Below are positions 37,258 through 49,075 of a stretch of DNA of 64,000 nt, piece after piece (positions within the stretch are counted from its first letter, which is position 1; every line of letters begins with the position of its first letter). A model generated the notes under the pieces. That model did not search any database, had not been told where the DNA came from, and worked only from the letters and a program-made list of their open reading frames with translations. The stretch is from NCBI RefSeq assembly GCF_037975245.1, contig NC_092562.1, positions 3,107,001 through 3,171,000 of the forward strand, given 5' to 3'. The position numbers were made by a program, and so were the translations under genes. The stretch is from Apostichopus japonicus. Lineage: Eukaryota; Echinodermata; Holothuroidea; Aspidochirotida; Stichopodidae.

Positions 37258-38928
37258 ATGGATCGTTTAGGAATTTTCGTTATTTTAATCTTTGTCAGTT
37301 CAGTTTCATGTCAAGAGTGTGAGCCTTGTCCCGATCTTTGTCGTTGTACTGGTACTAATTTATACTGCGAAGACCTAGGTTTGACTTCGATTTTCTCGTG
37401 TGGACTGTCGTCCTCTTATTCCAGATATTATTTTACTGGCAACAATATCAGTATAGTCAACTGGAACGATGTGCCAACGTCGGCCCCAAAAACTGCCCTC
37501 ATCTTCGACTTACAACACAATAATATAAAAGGTTCGTCGGGAACATACGTGCCGAATGTCAATGGCTTTATAATTATCTATTTGTCGTTCAATAGACTTG
37601 TCTCGTTTCCATCCAACTTTTTGGAAATCAAATCTTGGCAATCAACATGGCGTAGACATTTGCGACTCTACGCCAAAGACAACGGTATGACGGAGGTTTC
37701 AGCTCGTGCAGTTACTCTGCATGACAACTTAGATACTTTTTTACTTGACTTACAGAATAACAAGATAAATTATATACCCCACGACGCATTTAATTTTCAG
37801 TCATTATCTGCAACAATTATCTTGAAGAATAATAATATTCTGTCGTTCTCTAATATCTGCCTTCGATGTCTTCTTGATATGACATTAAGTTCTTTATCGT
37901 TGGATGTTAGTTACAATTTGATTGAAGGTTTGGATTACAAAGAGGAATTATTCCTCAACGAATCCGGAATTTTAGCGTCCATCAATTTGGATAACAATCC
38001 ATTTAATTGTGACTGTACACAAAGGTGGTTTGCTTATGACAATTCATCTTTTAGGAGTGCTGTTGTACAAAATAGTAATGAACATTGTATCAGGCCCTCC
38101 TGGTTGGACAGGTTCGACCGGTCATATAGATGTGCCTCACCCCTTACATTACAAGGTTTCCTTGTTACTTCGTTGTCTCCTCACGATTTCACGTGTCCTC
38201 CTCGGCTAGATCCTAATGCTACATTGACTGCTGAAACCATGCTAGGGGATACATTGGTACTTCGCTGTCCTACCATTGGTGCTGATCCTCCGACTCGGCG
38301 TTATGACTGGATATTTACTCCAAGCAAATCATCGGAAGTGTTCGTAAACTCTGGCTGGGACTACTTCAGACAAACAGAGACAGAGTATCTGACAGTCCAA
38401 GGGCTGACATCGGCGGGTACTTTCATTTGTCGACCGTTGAGTCCGCATAGTTCGCTTTCCATCAATATCAGCGTGTCTGTGAAAGATTCAACGCAAGAGG
38501 TGTTAACCACCAGATCTTGGCAACCTGATATCACTGGAAAGTCAGACACAAATAATGGAGGAGAAAAGTATTCTTCTTCATTGCCTTTCGTCATTGCCGT
38601 ATCATCGATTATGGTGATTCTTCTGGTTATTCTAATAATTTTGGGTTTTATGCAGTACCGGCTAGTTAATGCAAATAAAGCAATAAAATTACTCAGAGGA
38701 ACCACTGTGGAACAGGCAGCGAAGGTGAAGCCCAGAAAAGACATCAAAGATGGCCATACATCTCAGCCGAAGCCTCTTACTATTTCTGGGTCATGTCCAA
38801 ATGATGATGATGTTTATGAGATGATCGATATCGTCGCAGACGAAAGTGCTGGAATGTCAGCGAAAACATCCGCAAAACAAGGAGGGAGGATCGGAAATTG
38901 CTATGAAAAAGATTGGCGAAAACCTTAA
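37258..38928 (+). CDS. LRR-Ig type I transmembrane receptor, copy B
   Basis: Single exon, 556 residues, with the same architecture as the protein at 16327: signal peptide, LRR N-cap with clustered Cys, LRRs, C-cap NPFNCDC, one Ig-like domain, TM helix (about 442-466) and a longer cytoplasmic tail of about 90 residues. The tail has an acidic-tyrosine motif DDDVYEMID and Ser-rich sequence. The first ~185 residues differ from copy A at many sites, while residues ~186-500 are nearly identical. One extra base near 38880 relative to copy A puts the last ~19 residues in a different frame. AATAAA signals are at 39081-39090. A surface recognition role is inferred from topology; no ligand or signalling partner can be named. 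Confidence 0.92.
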   Translation: MDRLGIFVILIFVSSVSCQECEPCPDLCRCTGTNLYCEDLGLTSIFSCGLSSSYSRYYFTGNNISIVNWNDVPTSAPKTALIFDLQHNNIKGSSGTYVPNVNGFIIIYLSFNRLVSFPSNFLEIKSWQSTWRRHLRLYAKDNGMTEVSARAVTLHDNLDTFLLDLQNNKINYIPHDAFNFQSLSATIILKNNNILSFSNICLRCLLDMTLSSLSLDVSYNLIEGLDYKEELFLNESGILASINLDNNPFNCDCTQRWFAYDNSSFRSAVVQNSNEHCIRPSWLDRFDRSYRCASPLTLQGFLVTSLSPHDFTCPPRLDPNATLTAETMLGDTLVLRCPTIGADPPTRRYDWIFTPSKSSEVFVNSGWDYFRQTETEYLTVQGLTSAGTFICRPLSPHSSLSINISVSVKDSTQEVLTTRSWQPDITGKSDTNNGGEKYSSSLPFVIAVSSIMVILLVILIILGFMQYRLVNANKAIKLLRGTTVEQAAKVKPRKDIKDGHTSQPKPLTISGSCPNDDDVYEMIDIVADESAGMSAKTSAKQGGRIGNCYEKDWRKP

Positions 38929-38929
38929 G

Positions 38930-40418
38930 ACTCTTTGAATAAAGATAATTTACAATTCATGATGGTAATATGCAGTTTAAAATTGGACTCCCGAGAGCAC
39001 AGGTCATAGAAAGATATTTGGCTAACGTGTTAACGAAATCAAGGAAATGAACATGAATTGTGAGTTATATGCTTCAAAATAATAAATAAAGAATTGGTCT
39101 AGAGTCATCTTGTTTTGCAAACTTGCATTGATGCATTTGTACATTATCCTTACTTTCTCTGCGTTATATAGCAGATCAACCCCACTTCCTCTTCAGACAA
39201 AACTAGCATATATCACTTTTCATATTTGAGATGCTTTATTTCGTGAGCAACTTTCTTGAAAAAGAGCGCATTACTTGGCATGACCAGTTGTCTCGGTTTT
39301 AATTACAGTAGGTTAATGAGGGAGATGACATCTGTTTCAATTTCCTTCTACAGTCAAAACAATGTATAATTATTCAAATATGAAGCATATTATCAACAGG
39401 TCTTTGTTATTATGTTTAGAGAGCCAGAACAGCCGTATGGACCCGCTCTTTGTCGTCATGGCATTACACTACAGTCTTTCCTATACTGGAATATGGGGAC
39501 TTAAGGGGTAACGTGGGATAATACAGGAGTATATTATTTCTTTTGGAGAACAGGTCTTTGCTATCATGTTTAGTGAGCCAGAACAGCCGTATGGAAACGC
39601 TCTTCGTCACATGTATAACTATATACTAAGTCTTTCAAATACGGGAATATGGGGACTTAAAAAGTAACTGATATCATACAGGAGTAACGTGACATGATAC
39701 ACATTGTCTAAAGTATGTCCTGTGTTCAACACTTTTGTTCATTTTGCGAAGACGGTGAGCAGGTTGGTGGCGGGGAAGGACGATTACGGGACTATGTAAT
39801 GTTTGATGTCTTAGGTGAAGTTATCAGTTTTTCATTTAATATATTTTAAGCTTATATTGGTTTAGATGGTATTAAATATTAATTGTAGTGTTTATCTTAT
39901 GAATTCGTTTTTCTTTTAATGCAACTGAACAATTGGTTACTTACCGACGGTGATGGAATTCTACATTTTGATTTATATTTTTGAGATCCAGCTGTACTCC
40001 TAATACTGTAATGATGCAGTTTTTAAGCCTATTAAAGCCCCCAGGTGTATCCCTGATGCTGTAATAATGCAGTTGTTAAGCCTCTTTCAGCCTACACTAG
40101 TACCCCTGATACTGTAGTGATGCAGTTGTTAAGCCTCTTCAAGCCTCCAGTTGTACCCCTGATACTGTGATGATCCAGCCTCTTTAAGCCTACGGTTGTA
40201 TCCCTAATGCTGTAATGATGCAGTTGTTAAGCCTCTTTAGGCCTTCAAATTGTACCCTTGATGTTGTCATGATGCAGTTGTTAAGCCTCCAGTTGTACCC
40301 CTGATACTGTAATGATGCAGTTGTTAAGCCTTTAAGCCTCCAGTTGTTACCCTGATGCTGTAATGATGCTTTTTGTAAGCCTCCAGTTTCAGTTGTACCC
40401 CGGTTGCTGTAATGATGT
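38930..40418. repeat. Downstream region of copy B with duplicated block and minisatellite
   Basis: It matches 18005-19410. The ~150-bp paired block lies at 39410-39690 and the 50-60-bp minisatellite at 40000-40410. There is no gene beyond the receptor's 3' untranslated part. Confidence 0.8.
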
Positions 40419-41041
40419 CAGGGGTGGTGATTTGTTTCAAATATTTGGGGGGGGGGGAAATTTGCTTGGGTGCAGGCGAATTACTATCAAAGCGGAGCGC
40501 CACCATTGGTTGGCGCGCAGCGTACAAGAAAATTTCTGGTTTTGATAGCCCCCCCAGATCACCGGAAATTGCACTTCTCAGGCTTGAAAATGACCAACCA
40601 GATGTACACTTTTGCCTCAGAACCAAGTTTTTCCCAATAGTTTTTTTTTTCATTCATAACCTTTTTCAAGATTGTCACCAGTCACACATCATGTTCGATC
40701 ATCATCGCATCTCCTGTGGATCATTGCTTTTGTAGGTAATTCTACGTAACGCCCCACAATACCCGTCAGCCCCACTTTTCAAGGTATTCAGCCCATTATT
40801 TGTTCATAATTTGAATAATAAATTAACTTCAAAACATACCCAATAATGTTGCACAAAATTTCATCTATGGACAACCAATATAGAAAAACCCCTTCAACCC
40901 CTAACAGACCGGTCAAAATTGCACGAGTAGAGGGAAGTATGATGAAGAATGTTGGTCAAGGAATTTTCGAAAATTCAGACACAGTTAATTTATTGGTGTA
41001 CAAATATTAAAGCCTCTTATAAGGGCTGCTATAAAACTTCG

Positions 41042-41121
<80 letters not shown>

Positions 41122-41431
41122 TATTGCGAAGCGCAAAAGAAAATTTTGGCCGAAAATGCCTCCCAGATCGCTGGAAATGGCACTTCCCAGGCCTAGTAAG
41201 TTGCATCTAAGCATTTTCTATTTTGAAATTACTAGCGATATCATAAAAAACACATAATATATGCTAAAAAAAACTATGCCACCAAATATTGGGGGATATT
41301 AGATACTATATCCTCCCACCTAAAATATTGGGGGGGGGGGGACATGTCCCCCCGTCCCGATCATGATCGCCGCCCATGTATGTAGCATGAAAAGGTATTA
41401 TCACCTACTACATCGAGAGATATTCAACTTT

Positions 41432-41475
<44 letters not shown>

Positions 41476-43201
41476 GGTTAATTGTTTGTTATGCATGCTT
41501 CGTTGCAACTGTGATATGTGGCGTTACGTTTTTGCAATATGCAGTATTTTTCTACTCTTCTCCATTATGCGACTGAAACAAAGTACACAGAAGGAACTTC
41601 CCAAAACAAACGCTTTATCATCGACGGCAGATCTGTTTGATGTTTACTTCAATTTCATGGTCATGGATCACAGCACTAGGTGTTAATTAATGCCAAGGAC
41701 ACCTAAATATTGCATTTATGTTTATAACAGGATTTGTTGAACTCAAGCTGTACTTTGCGATAAATTTATCATAAAAAAACTGATGTCATCATTCATACTC
41801 CTAATTCATACGCAACCGTTTATAGGAATTAAGATAGGCCTATATTTAGGCCTACCTCGTAATACATCTATATAGAGTGACAACAGTCGAAAAGATGAAA
41901 CACTCAACTGCTTTCAGTGTAGAAATAAGTCAAAATTATCGAAATTTTCAAACATGAAGTTGACATCTACAGAACGATAAATCTCCAGGTGCATGAAGAC
42001 CACAAGCCCCATCGGTTTTTCCGTCTCACGTTTTGGTTTCGATGATAATCGTAACCTTTGTAGTCATGCAGCCGTATGAGTGCATGTGTGGGTGCTTGTG
42101 TCTGTGTGTGACCCCTTGCTTGTAAACACGATATCTCAAGAAGGGAAGCTTGGACCAATCTCATATTTAGTATGTAGTTACGACACGTTAAGTACAAGGA
42201 GCCTGCTTTTTGTGGAGGTCAAATGTCAGTTGGAGTCACCAGGGGTCAAATTGTGGAAACCTTGTTTTATAATGTACCGTATCTCCCACCAACCAGCCTA
42301 TTTGGTAACATTTGCGTTACGTCTCATTAGAGTATGTGAGGCTGTTAGCAATTGGAAATGAGATTAAGGGCATCTATCAAAGCGGAGCGCCACCATTGGT
42401 TGGCGCGCAGCGTACAAGAAAATTTCTGGTTTTGATAGCCCCCCAGATCACCGGAAATTGCACTTCTCAGGCTTGAAAATGACCAACCAGATGTACACTT
42501 TTGCCTCAGAACCAAGTTTTTCCCAATAGTTTTTTTTCATTCATAACATTTTTCAAGATTGTCACCAGTCACACATCATGTTCGATCATCATCGCATCTC
42601 CGTGGATCATTGCTTTTGTAGGTAATTCTACGTGACGCCCCACAATACCCGTCAGCCCCACTTTTCAAGGTTTTAAGCCCATTATTTGTTCATAATTTGA
42701 ATAATAAATTAACTTCAAAACATACCCAATAATGTTGCACAAAATTTCATGTATGGACAACCAATATAGAAAAACCCCTTCAACCCCTAATAGACCGGTC
42801 AAAATTGCACGAGTAGAGGGAAGTATGATGAAGAATGTTGGTCAAGGAATTTTCGAAAATTCAGACACAGTTAATTTATTGGTGTACAAATATTAAAGCC
42901 TCTTATAAGGGCTGCTATAAAACTTCGATATTTTATATATATATATAAATAAATTGCGAAGCGCAAAAGAAAATTTTGGCCGAAAATGCCTCCCAGATCG
43001 CTGGAAATGGCACTTCCCAGGCCTAGTAAGTTGCATCTAAGCATTTTCTATTTTGAAATTACTAGCGATATCATAAAAAACACATAATATATGCTAAAAA
43101 AATACTATGCCACCAAATATTGGGGGGGGGATATTAGATACTATATCCCCCACCTAAAATATTGGGGGGGACATGTCCCCCCCCCATGATCGCCGCCCAT
43201 G
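40419..43201. mobile_element. 2.8-kb TIR element with internal direct duplication, inserted in the minisatellite
   Basis: It is flanked by a perfect 8-bp target duplication AATGATGT (40411-40418 and 43202-43209). Left end CAGGGGTGGTGAT and right end ATCGCCGCCCATG form an imperfect TIR. About 0.83-0.9 kb is present twice (about 40480-41377 and 42374-43201), separated by about 1 kb that contains GGTCA-repeat sequence at 42110-42260. The left copy has a long TA tract (41047-41117), the right copy only a short one. No transposase is seen. Copy A shows the uninterrupted array at about 19415. Confidence 0.83.
41047..41117. repeat. (TA)n microsatellite, expanded in one of two internal copies
   Basis: About 70 bases of alternating TA. 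The homologous place in the second internal copy (42933-42947) has only about 7 units. Another TA tract lies at 41436-41473. Confidence 0.92.
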
Positions 43202-44383
43202 AATGATGTAGTTTTCAAGCCTCCAGTTGTATACCCCTGATGCTGTAATGATGCAGTTAAGCCTCCAGTTGTACGTTGATACTAGCCCCATAAATCGTTT
43301 TAAAGATATCGGCACCGTTTTTACTACTTACTTAGCAGAAAGGCACTTTTAAATAACGAAAGAACACTTTTCGTTAACTAGAATTGGCACGTGTTATTGA
43401 TAAAAAAAATGCACGTTTGTGATATACCAGTTTATCACAAACCTGGTATAACTTGTGCCTGATGCAGCACTGGGTGTTACCACAGTATTTGCAATGAAGA
43501 GCAACTCATTTTTACAAATGATGGAAAGTCATACTAGTTAGTACTGAAAGAGTACCAGGGAAGTGGATTGGGATTGATTCTGATGAAAAGGGCTGGAAAA
43601 CTTCGAGACACAGTTGGAAATGTGACTATGGTTTGAGGAAGCTAGACCAGTAAACAAACTCCAAATGTTTCGACAGAACCGATATGCATTCACTCCGTAC
43701 TACAAAATCGAGTTTTCGAATGTTTTTTTTTCAATATGGTTAAACAAAAAAAAGTAATTATCAATTTTCATAAGAGACAAAAATCGGCACTTCAAAGTTA
43801 TGAAGTAATAGGATTACCATAATAGCTATTATATTTCCATGCAATTTCACGGTGTTTTTAACTACCTTAACCGTTAATTCTATATGGCTCATCTGGTATA
43901 ATTTACATTTAAAAATCCCTGTACTTTACCAGGTAACCTTTACCGGGTAAACAAGACCGCCGTACAACTACCATTCATATGACGCATACTATAGGCACGT
44001 TAACGTGTCTTGGTGAGCCCACTTTGTTTTACTTAAATCCCAGCCACCGTACTGCTCGGCTCCATGACCCGTGACCTCTAAGCCACACGTAATCTATATT
44101 AAATTAACTTCTATTATAAACACACGCTTTATCCAAGTCAGTAACCTTCCTTTCAGCTTAAAAAGTTCCGTGTTTGCAGATGAAATTGGCTCAACCTTTA
44201 CCCCAGTGGACTGGTGGTGCCTCTACATCTTACAAATCTAACTGTGGCTACACCCAACCGGCTTCTATCATGGAATTATGTCGACATGGAGACGCTGTGT
44301 TAACAATATTTGTAATAATCAGGAAATTATTTTGATGAGGGAAATAAATATGAAAGACGAAGGTAAGAGGAACAACTGCGGTC

Positions 44384-46007
44384 TATGGCGGGCCATCAGT
44401 CTCAAATCATGGGAGATCGACTTATACCGATTTAAATCGACATATACCAGTTTCCTTCGACATATACCAGTTTCCTTCGACTTATACCAGTTTACTTCTA
44501 CATATCTATGGCGGGCCATCAGTCTCAAATCATGGGAGATCGACTTATACCGATTTAAATCGACATATACCAGTTTCCTTCGACATATACCAGTTTCCTT
44601 CGACTTATACCAGTTTCATTCTACATATCATCGATTTAAATCGACATATACCAGTTTCATTCTACATATCATCGATTTATTTTACTTATCATCGATTTAA
44701 ATCGATGAAAATTACTTGCAAAAAGATTTCGGTGTAACAATAAGGCTGAAATAACTGATATGTCAAAATGACGTGCAATTATCTCAATGCAAACTGGGCT
44801 TGTCTACTCGAACACGTGGCGCTATAGTATAGGAATACACATGCAACTGAATAGGCCCACAGTACGTACACAGATGCAATTACCTACTCCAGTTACACCA
44901 TAAACAAAGATGATATTGTTCTGCAGTGAGGCCTACTGTAAGGTTACGTTTTAATGTAGCTAAGTATATACCCATGGGGTTTAACAGTTACAGTATTCAA
45001 GCTCAAATCATGCATTCCACTGTGCTCCTGTTTATTTTCAATTACTCGCCCGCCTTGTCAGGTGACTACACGTGATGTATCTCCACATGTCAATCATCAC
45101 CGAAATCGGGATTTGGAATATGTTAATGAGCTAAATCGATGATATGTCGATTTAAATCGGTATATGTCGATTTGAGACGCTAGAAACTGGTATAAGTCCA
45201 CGGAAATTGGCTTCTACCGATTTAATTCGACATATCATCGATTTAAACTGGTAGATGTCGATTTAAATGGACATATCATCGATTTATTTTACATATCATC
45301 GATTTAAATCGATGATAAGTAAAATAAATCGATGATATGTAGAATAAATCGATGATATGTCGATTTAAATTGACATATACCAGTTTCATTCTACATATCA
45401 TCGATTTAAATCGACATATACCAGTTTCCTTCGACATATCATCGATTTATTTTACTTATCATCGATTTAAATCGATGATAAGTAAAATAAATCGATGATA
45501 TGTAGAATAAATCGATGATATGTCGATTTAAATTGACATATACCAGTTTCATTCTACATATCATCGATTTAAATCGACATATACCAGTTTCCTTCGACAT
45601 ATCATCGATTTATTTTACTTATCATCGATTTAAATCGATGATAAGTAAAATAAATCGATGATATGTAGAATAAATCGATGATATGTCGATTTAAATTGAC
45701 ATATACCAGTTTCATTCTACATATCATCGATTTAAATCGACATATACCAGTTTCCCTCGACATATCATCGATTTATTTTACTTATCATCGATTTAAATCG
45801 ATGATAAGTAAAATAAATCGATGATATGTAGAATGAAACTGGTATATGTCGATTTAAATCGATGATATGTCGAAGTAAACTGGTATATGTCGATTTAAAT
45901 CGATGATAAGTAAAATAAATCGATGATATGTCGAGGGAAACTGGTATATGTCGATTTAAATCGGTATAAGTCGATCTCCCATGATTTGAGACTGATGGCC
46001 CGCCATA
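44384..46007. mobile_element. Foldback (TIR) transposon, 1624 bp, built of nested palindromes
   Basis: The ends are a 72-bp perfect inverted repeat starting TATGGCGGGCCATCAGTCTC and ending with its inverse. Flanking GCGGTC (44378-44383 and 46008-46013) is a 6-bp target duplication, and copy A has a single GCGGTC at 20613. The arms are unequal: about 320 bp on the left and about 880 bp on the right, around a ~420-bp unique core. The right arm holds a 163-bp tandem unit, with steps at 45314, 45477, 45640 and 45803. Each step contains a ~70-bp perfect palindrome centred on ATCGATTTAAATCGAT. No protein is encoded. The layout recalls modular foldback elements such as sea-urchin TU or fly FB. Confidence 0.92.
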
Positions 46008-46407
46008 GCGGTCATGCTTTTCAGATTGACTGCCGGATTTCTTTTTAAACCTTTGTGAAATAGGTAACTGAGAAGGGAATTTTTTCTTAAATTCCCATTT
46101 AATTGGGTTCACCGAAGAGGAACAGTTTGGCACGCAAATCTATATTTTATGAAAAAAAAAACAGTACAGCGCTCGGTTACTAAGTTTTATCTTGTCAAAA
46201 GTGTGCAACTTTATGGGGTAATATAGAGCGCACTGATCTGTAAGAAACTGTTATTTGGAGACAATTTATCGTTTTTTAACCAGTTGGAGACAATCCATAT
46301 CTCATCATGTCATGATTAGCTGACTTAAATTGTACTGAATGCTAATATCGTTTGCAAATAAGCAAAACGGAGCTAATAAGAATTGAACGGTAATTCAGTA
46401 ACATTAA

Positions 46408-46979
46408 AGGATTGGTTCAGTTGTCATACATGTTTATATTAAATGAAAGAGGACAATATAAGAAACACAATGGTAAAAAAAACTGTTCAAATATCTTTTT
46501 CGGTTAAAGAGATATTCAAGTGTAAAGTTTTAAAAGATTGTGTAGAAACTGCTGAAATCTGACTGGCTGTGATGTCACATCCTCACATTCCAGAAAAGGC
46601 TTTGTTTTTTTCTCTAAATATTTTGTGAAATTTCATGACTTTCAACCTAAATATATGTCAGGAGATCTCATATTTGTCAAAAGGAAGTATTTGAGATTAA
46701 GCATCTGAAGAATTTTTGATTGTACTATTTTCAAATGTGTTAAAAAATGCAAATAATTTTTTAAAGAAATATATTCACAAATTTTAGGAAAGCGAGGATG
46801 TGACATCACACCCTCACAGTAAGTCTTTCTACACCAGTCGTTTTCAAAGAAATTTTGATATCTTCAAAGTGTCATATCTCCTTAACAGACCGTGCTATCA
46901 TGGTAGTTTCTTCACTGTTCTTTTTGTCTTCTTGTGCTCTTCATACAAAATAGACATGTCAAACACCTGAACCAATCCT
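46408..46979. mobile_element. TTAA-type MITE, 572 bp
   Basis: It starts AGGATTGGTTCAG and ends CTGAACCAATCCT. The flanks are TTAA (46404-46407) and TCAA (46980-46983), the latter a decayed TTAA. Copy A at about 20978-21000 and the third partial copy near 48118 are uninterrupted. TTAA targets are used by piggyBac and Kolobok transposons. No gene inside; two inverted GTGATGTCACATCCTCAC-like motifs are present. Confidence 0.85.
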
Positions 46980-47949
46980 TCAAGTAGAAACAGAAAGGGA
47001 TCCCACAAGATATATGTTTGGAAAACTGCAGATGTGGTAGTTATAATATACGTTCAGACCAATGTATGATATAACGTAAGATTCATACAAGATGTCATTC
47101 AGTTTATTTGTTTTATTTTCAGACTCACGTGTATTATTGGTACATCAGTTAAACAGTATATATAGTATCGTTCATGGTAATATGTTGGTGAAGTTTAACA
47201 AAGAGATCTCCGTTTAAAAAAAAAAAAAACTGTCCACAGGAAATAACTGTTATTAGAACCCTACTCTTTGTGGGCTGCAGATTAAAAATCTTTGTCATGT
47301 CATTACACTACAGTCTTTCAATACGGGAATATGGGGACTTTAGGGGTAACGTGGGATAAAATAGGAATATATTATTTCTTTTGGAGAACACGTAGATTTT
47401 CTTCAGTGACCACTGTCAGAAGAATGATAGAATTTTGTAGAAATGAAGGCAACTCTGTGGCCACTATTTCTAGTGATCATGAAATAAATATGAAACACGA
47501 AACTAAGAGACCTACAACTCCGGTCATGCTTATCAGATTGCTTGCCGGATTTTATTTCACCTTTTTGTAATAGGTTACTAAGAAGGGCATATTTTTTTTA
47601 ATTCCCGTAAAATTGATTACACAGAAGAGGAAGTTTGGCACGGAAATCTATATTTTTTGAGAACAAAAATACAGCGCATGGTGAAAAGGTTTGATCTTGT
47701 CCAAAATATTCAACTTAAGAGAGAAATGTAGAGGTCGGGCTCTCTGATCTGTAAGAAACAAATATATGGAGCTCGTGCCCAACATCCTCCTCTCCTTCGT
47801 CAGCAGATGTACAGCACGTTCCCACACATTGCATTATAATGAATTTCAGTCAATGAAAAACCTGAGGAATATAATAGTCTTTGCTTTTAATGAGCTATAT
47901 ATCATCAATCGTAATTCATATTTTAGATGACGATACTGATAATTAAAGA

Positions 47950-49075
47950 CGGTTAAGAGACAATTTATCGCTTTTTAACCAGTTGAAGACAATCCGTTTC
48001 TCACTTTTCTTGACAGAAGCAGAACAGTTTGGATTAGTTAACTTAATCAGTATTGCATGCGAATATCGATTGCAAATAAGCAAAACGAAACATATAAGAA
48101 TTGAACGGTAATTCATTTACATAAAGTAGAAACAGAAATGGACCCACAAGATATTTGTTTGGAAAACTACAGATGTGGTATTTAAATTGCGTTCAGATCA
48201 AGGTATGATATAACATAATATTTATACAAGATGTTCTTCAGTTTATTTTTTGTTTATTTATTTTTCACAATCACATGTAGTAGTGGGTACATCAGTTAAA
48301 CAGTATGCATAGTATCGTCTGCAAATGAAGACAGTTTATCAGAACATGTCGGTCAGTCAGTTATATGGAGAAGGCGCAGTTAATGTTCATTAGAATGTTT
48401 CTACAACCGAAACATTCGTTTATGTTTTTACTACTGTGCAGAATCGGTTACGATTTCAATAGACGGTTGAGATATGATAAAATATGGCCACTTATTGGTC
48501 AACAATCTTGCATAGACTGATAAAATATTCTACGACCACAAACTGCTAATGCCCTGTAACTAGCAACCCTCTTTGTTAAAAAAAAAGACACCATTCAGGG
48601 TTCATTTGCAGCTTGAAATTACTTGCAATGCAGGAGATCAATGATTAGAAGTGAGATACCTCCATTAAATTTCTTTCCGATCTTGGCTTACTCCATAACA
48701 TACCTTCATACCCGCTCGGTACTTGGCCGTAAGCTTATAGGAACCAATAATGGACAGTAATTGGGCTTGCACGTTATGAAACTTGGCATAAACAGACACA
48801 TTTATACACATTGTCAATATCGCCCAGATTTACCGAAGTTGAGACTTTAACATTATCCAACAGTTTGGGGTTGAAAATTTGAGGAAGGTGGGGGGGGGGG
48901 GTGGTCGGAGGTGAGAGCGAGAGGGTTCATGTAAATGAATATCTACTCTTTCCTTTCTGTTCATGTTATTCAGTGGTTAAAGTTTAACACATAACTCTCC
49001 ACAAGGAATAATTGTTATTAGAACTCTTCTGTTTATGGCCTGCAGTATACAAATCCTCAAATATAGTCTGGTATA
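47950..49075. repeat. Third, diverged partial copy of the duplicated segment's 3' part
   Basis: 47950-48325 matches 46250-47170 without the TTAA MITE, and 49000-49075 matches 47225-47300. Divergence is clearly higher than between copies A and B, so it is an older duplication. Confidence 0.7.

Larger units (their letters stand above)
34617..47815. repeat. Segmental duplication, copy B
   Basis: Direct-orientation partner of 11115-21800. It is longer because of three insertions missing from copy A: 40419-43201, 44384-46007 and 46408-46979. It lacks the hAT MITE, the composite element and the 44-bp minisatellite of copy A. Sequence 36232-36724, including a short GT microsatellite near 36376, has no counterpart in A and no gene. 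Confidence 0.9.

Noticed and set aside
40949-41257. Open frames rich in Ile-Tyr
   Set aside because: They are produced by the (TA)n microsatellite.
44278-44700. 140-codon open frame, and a 122-codon frame at 45765-46133 on the other strand
   Set aside because: Both lie in the palindromic arms of the foldback element. The repeated RHIPVSF-like peptides are a by-product of the tandem units.
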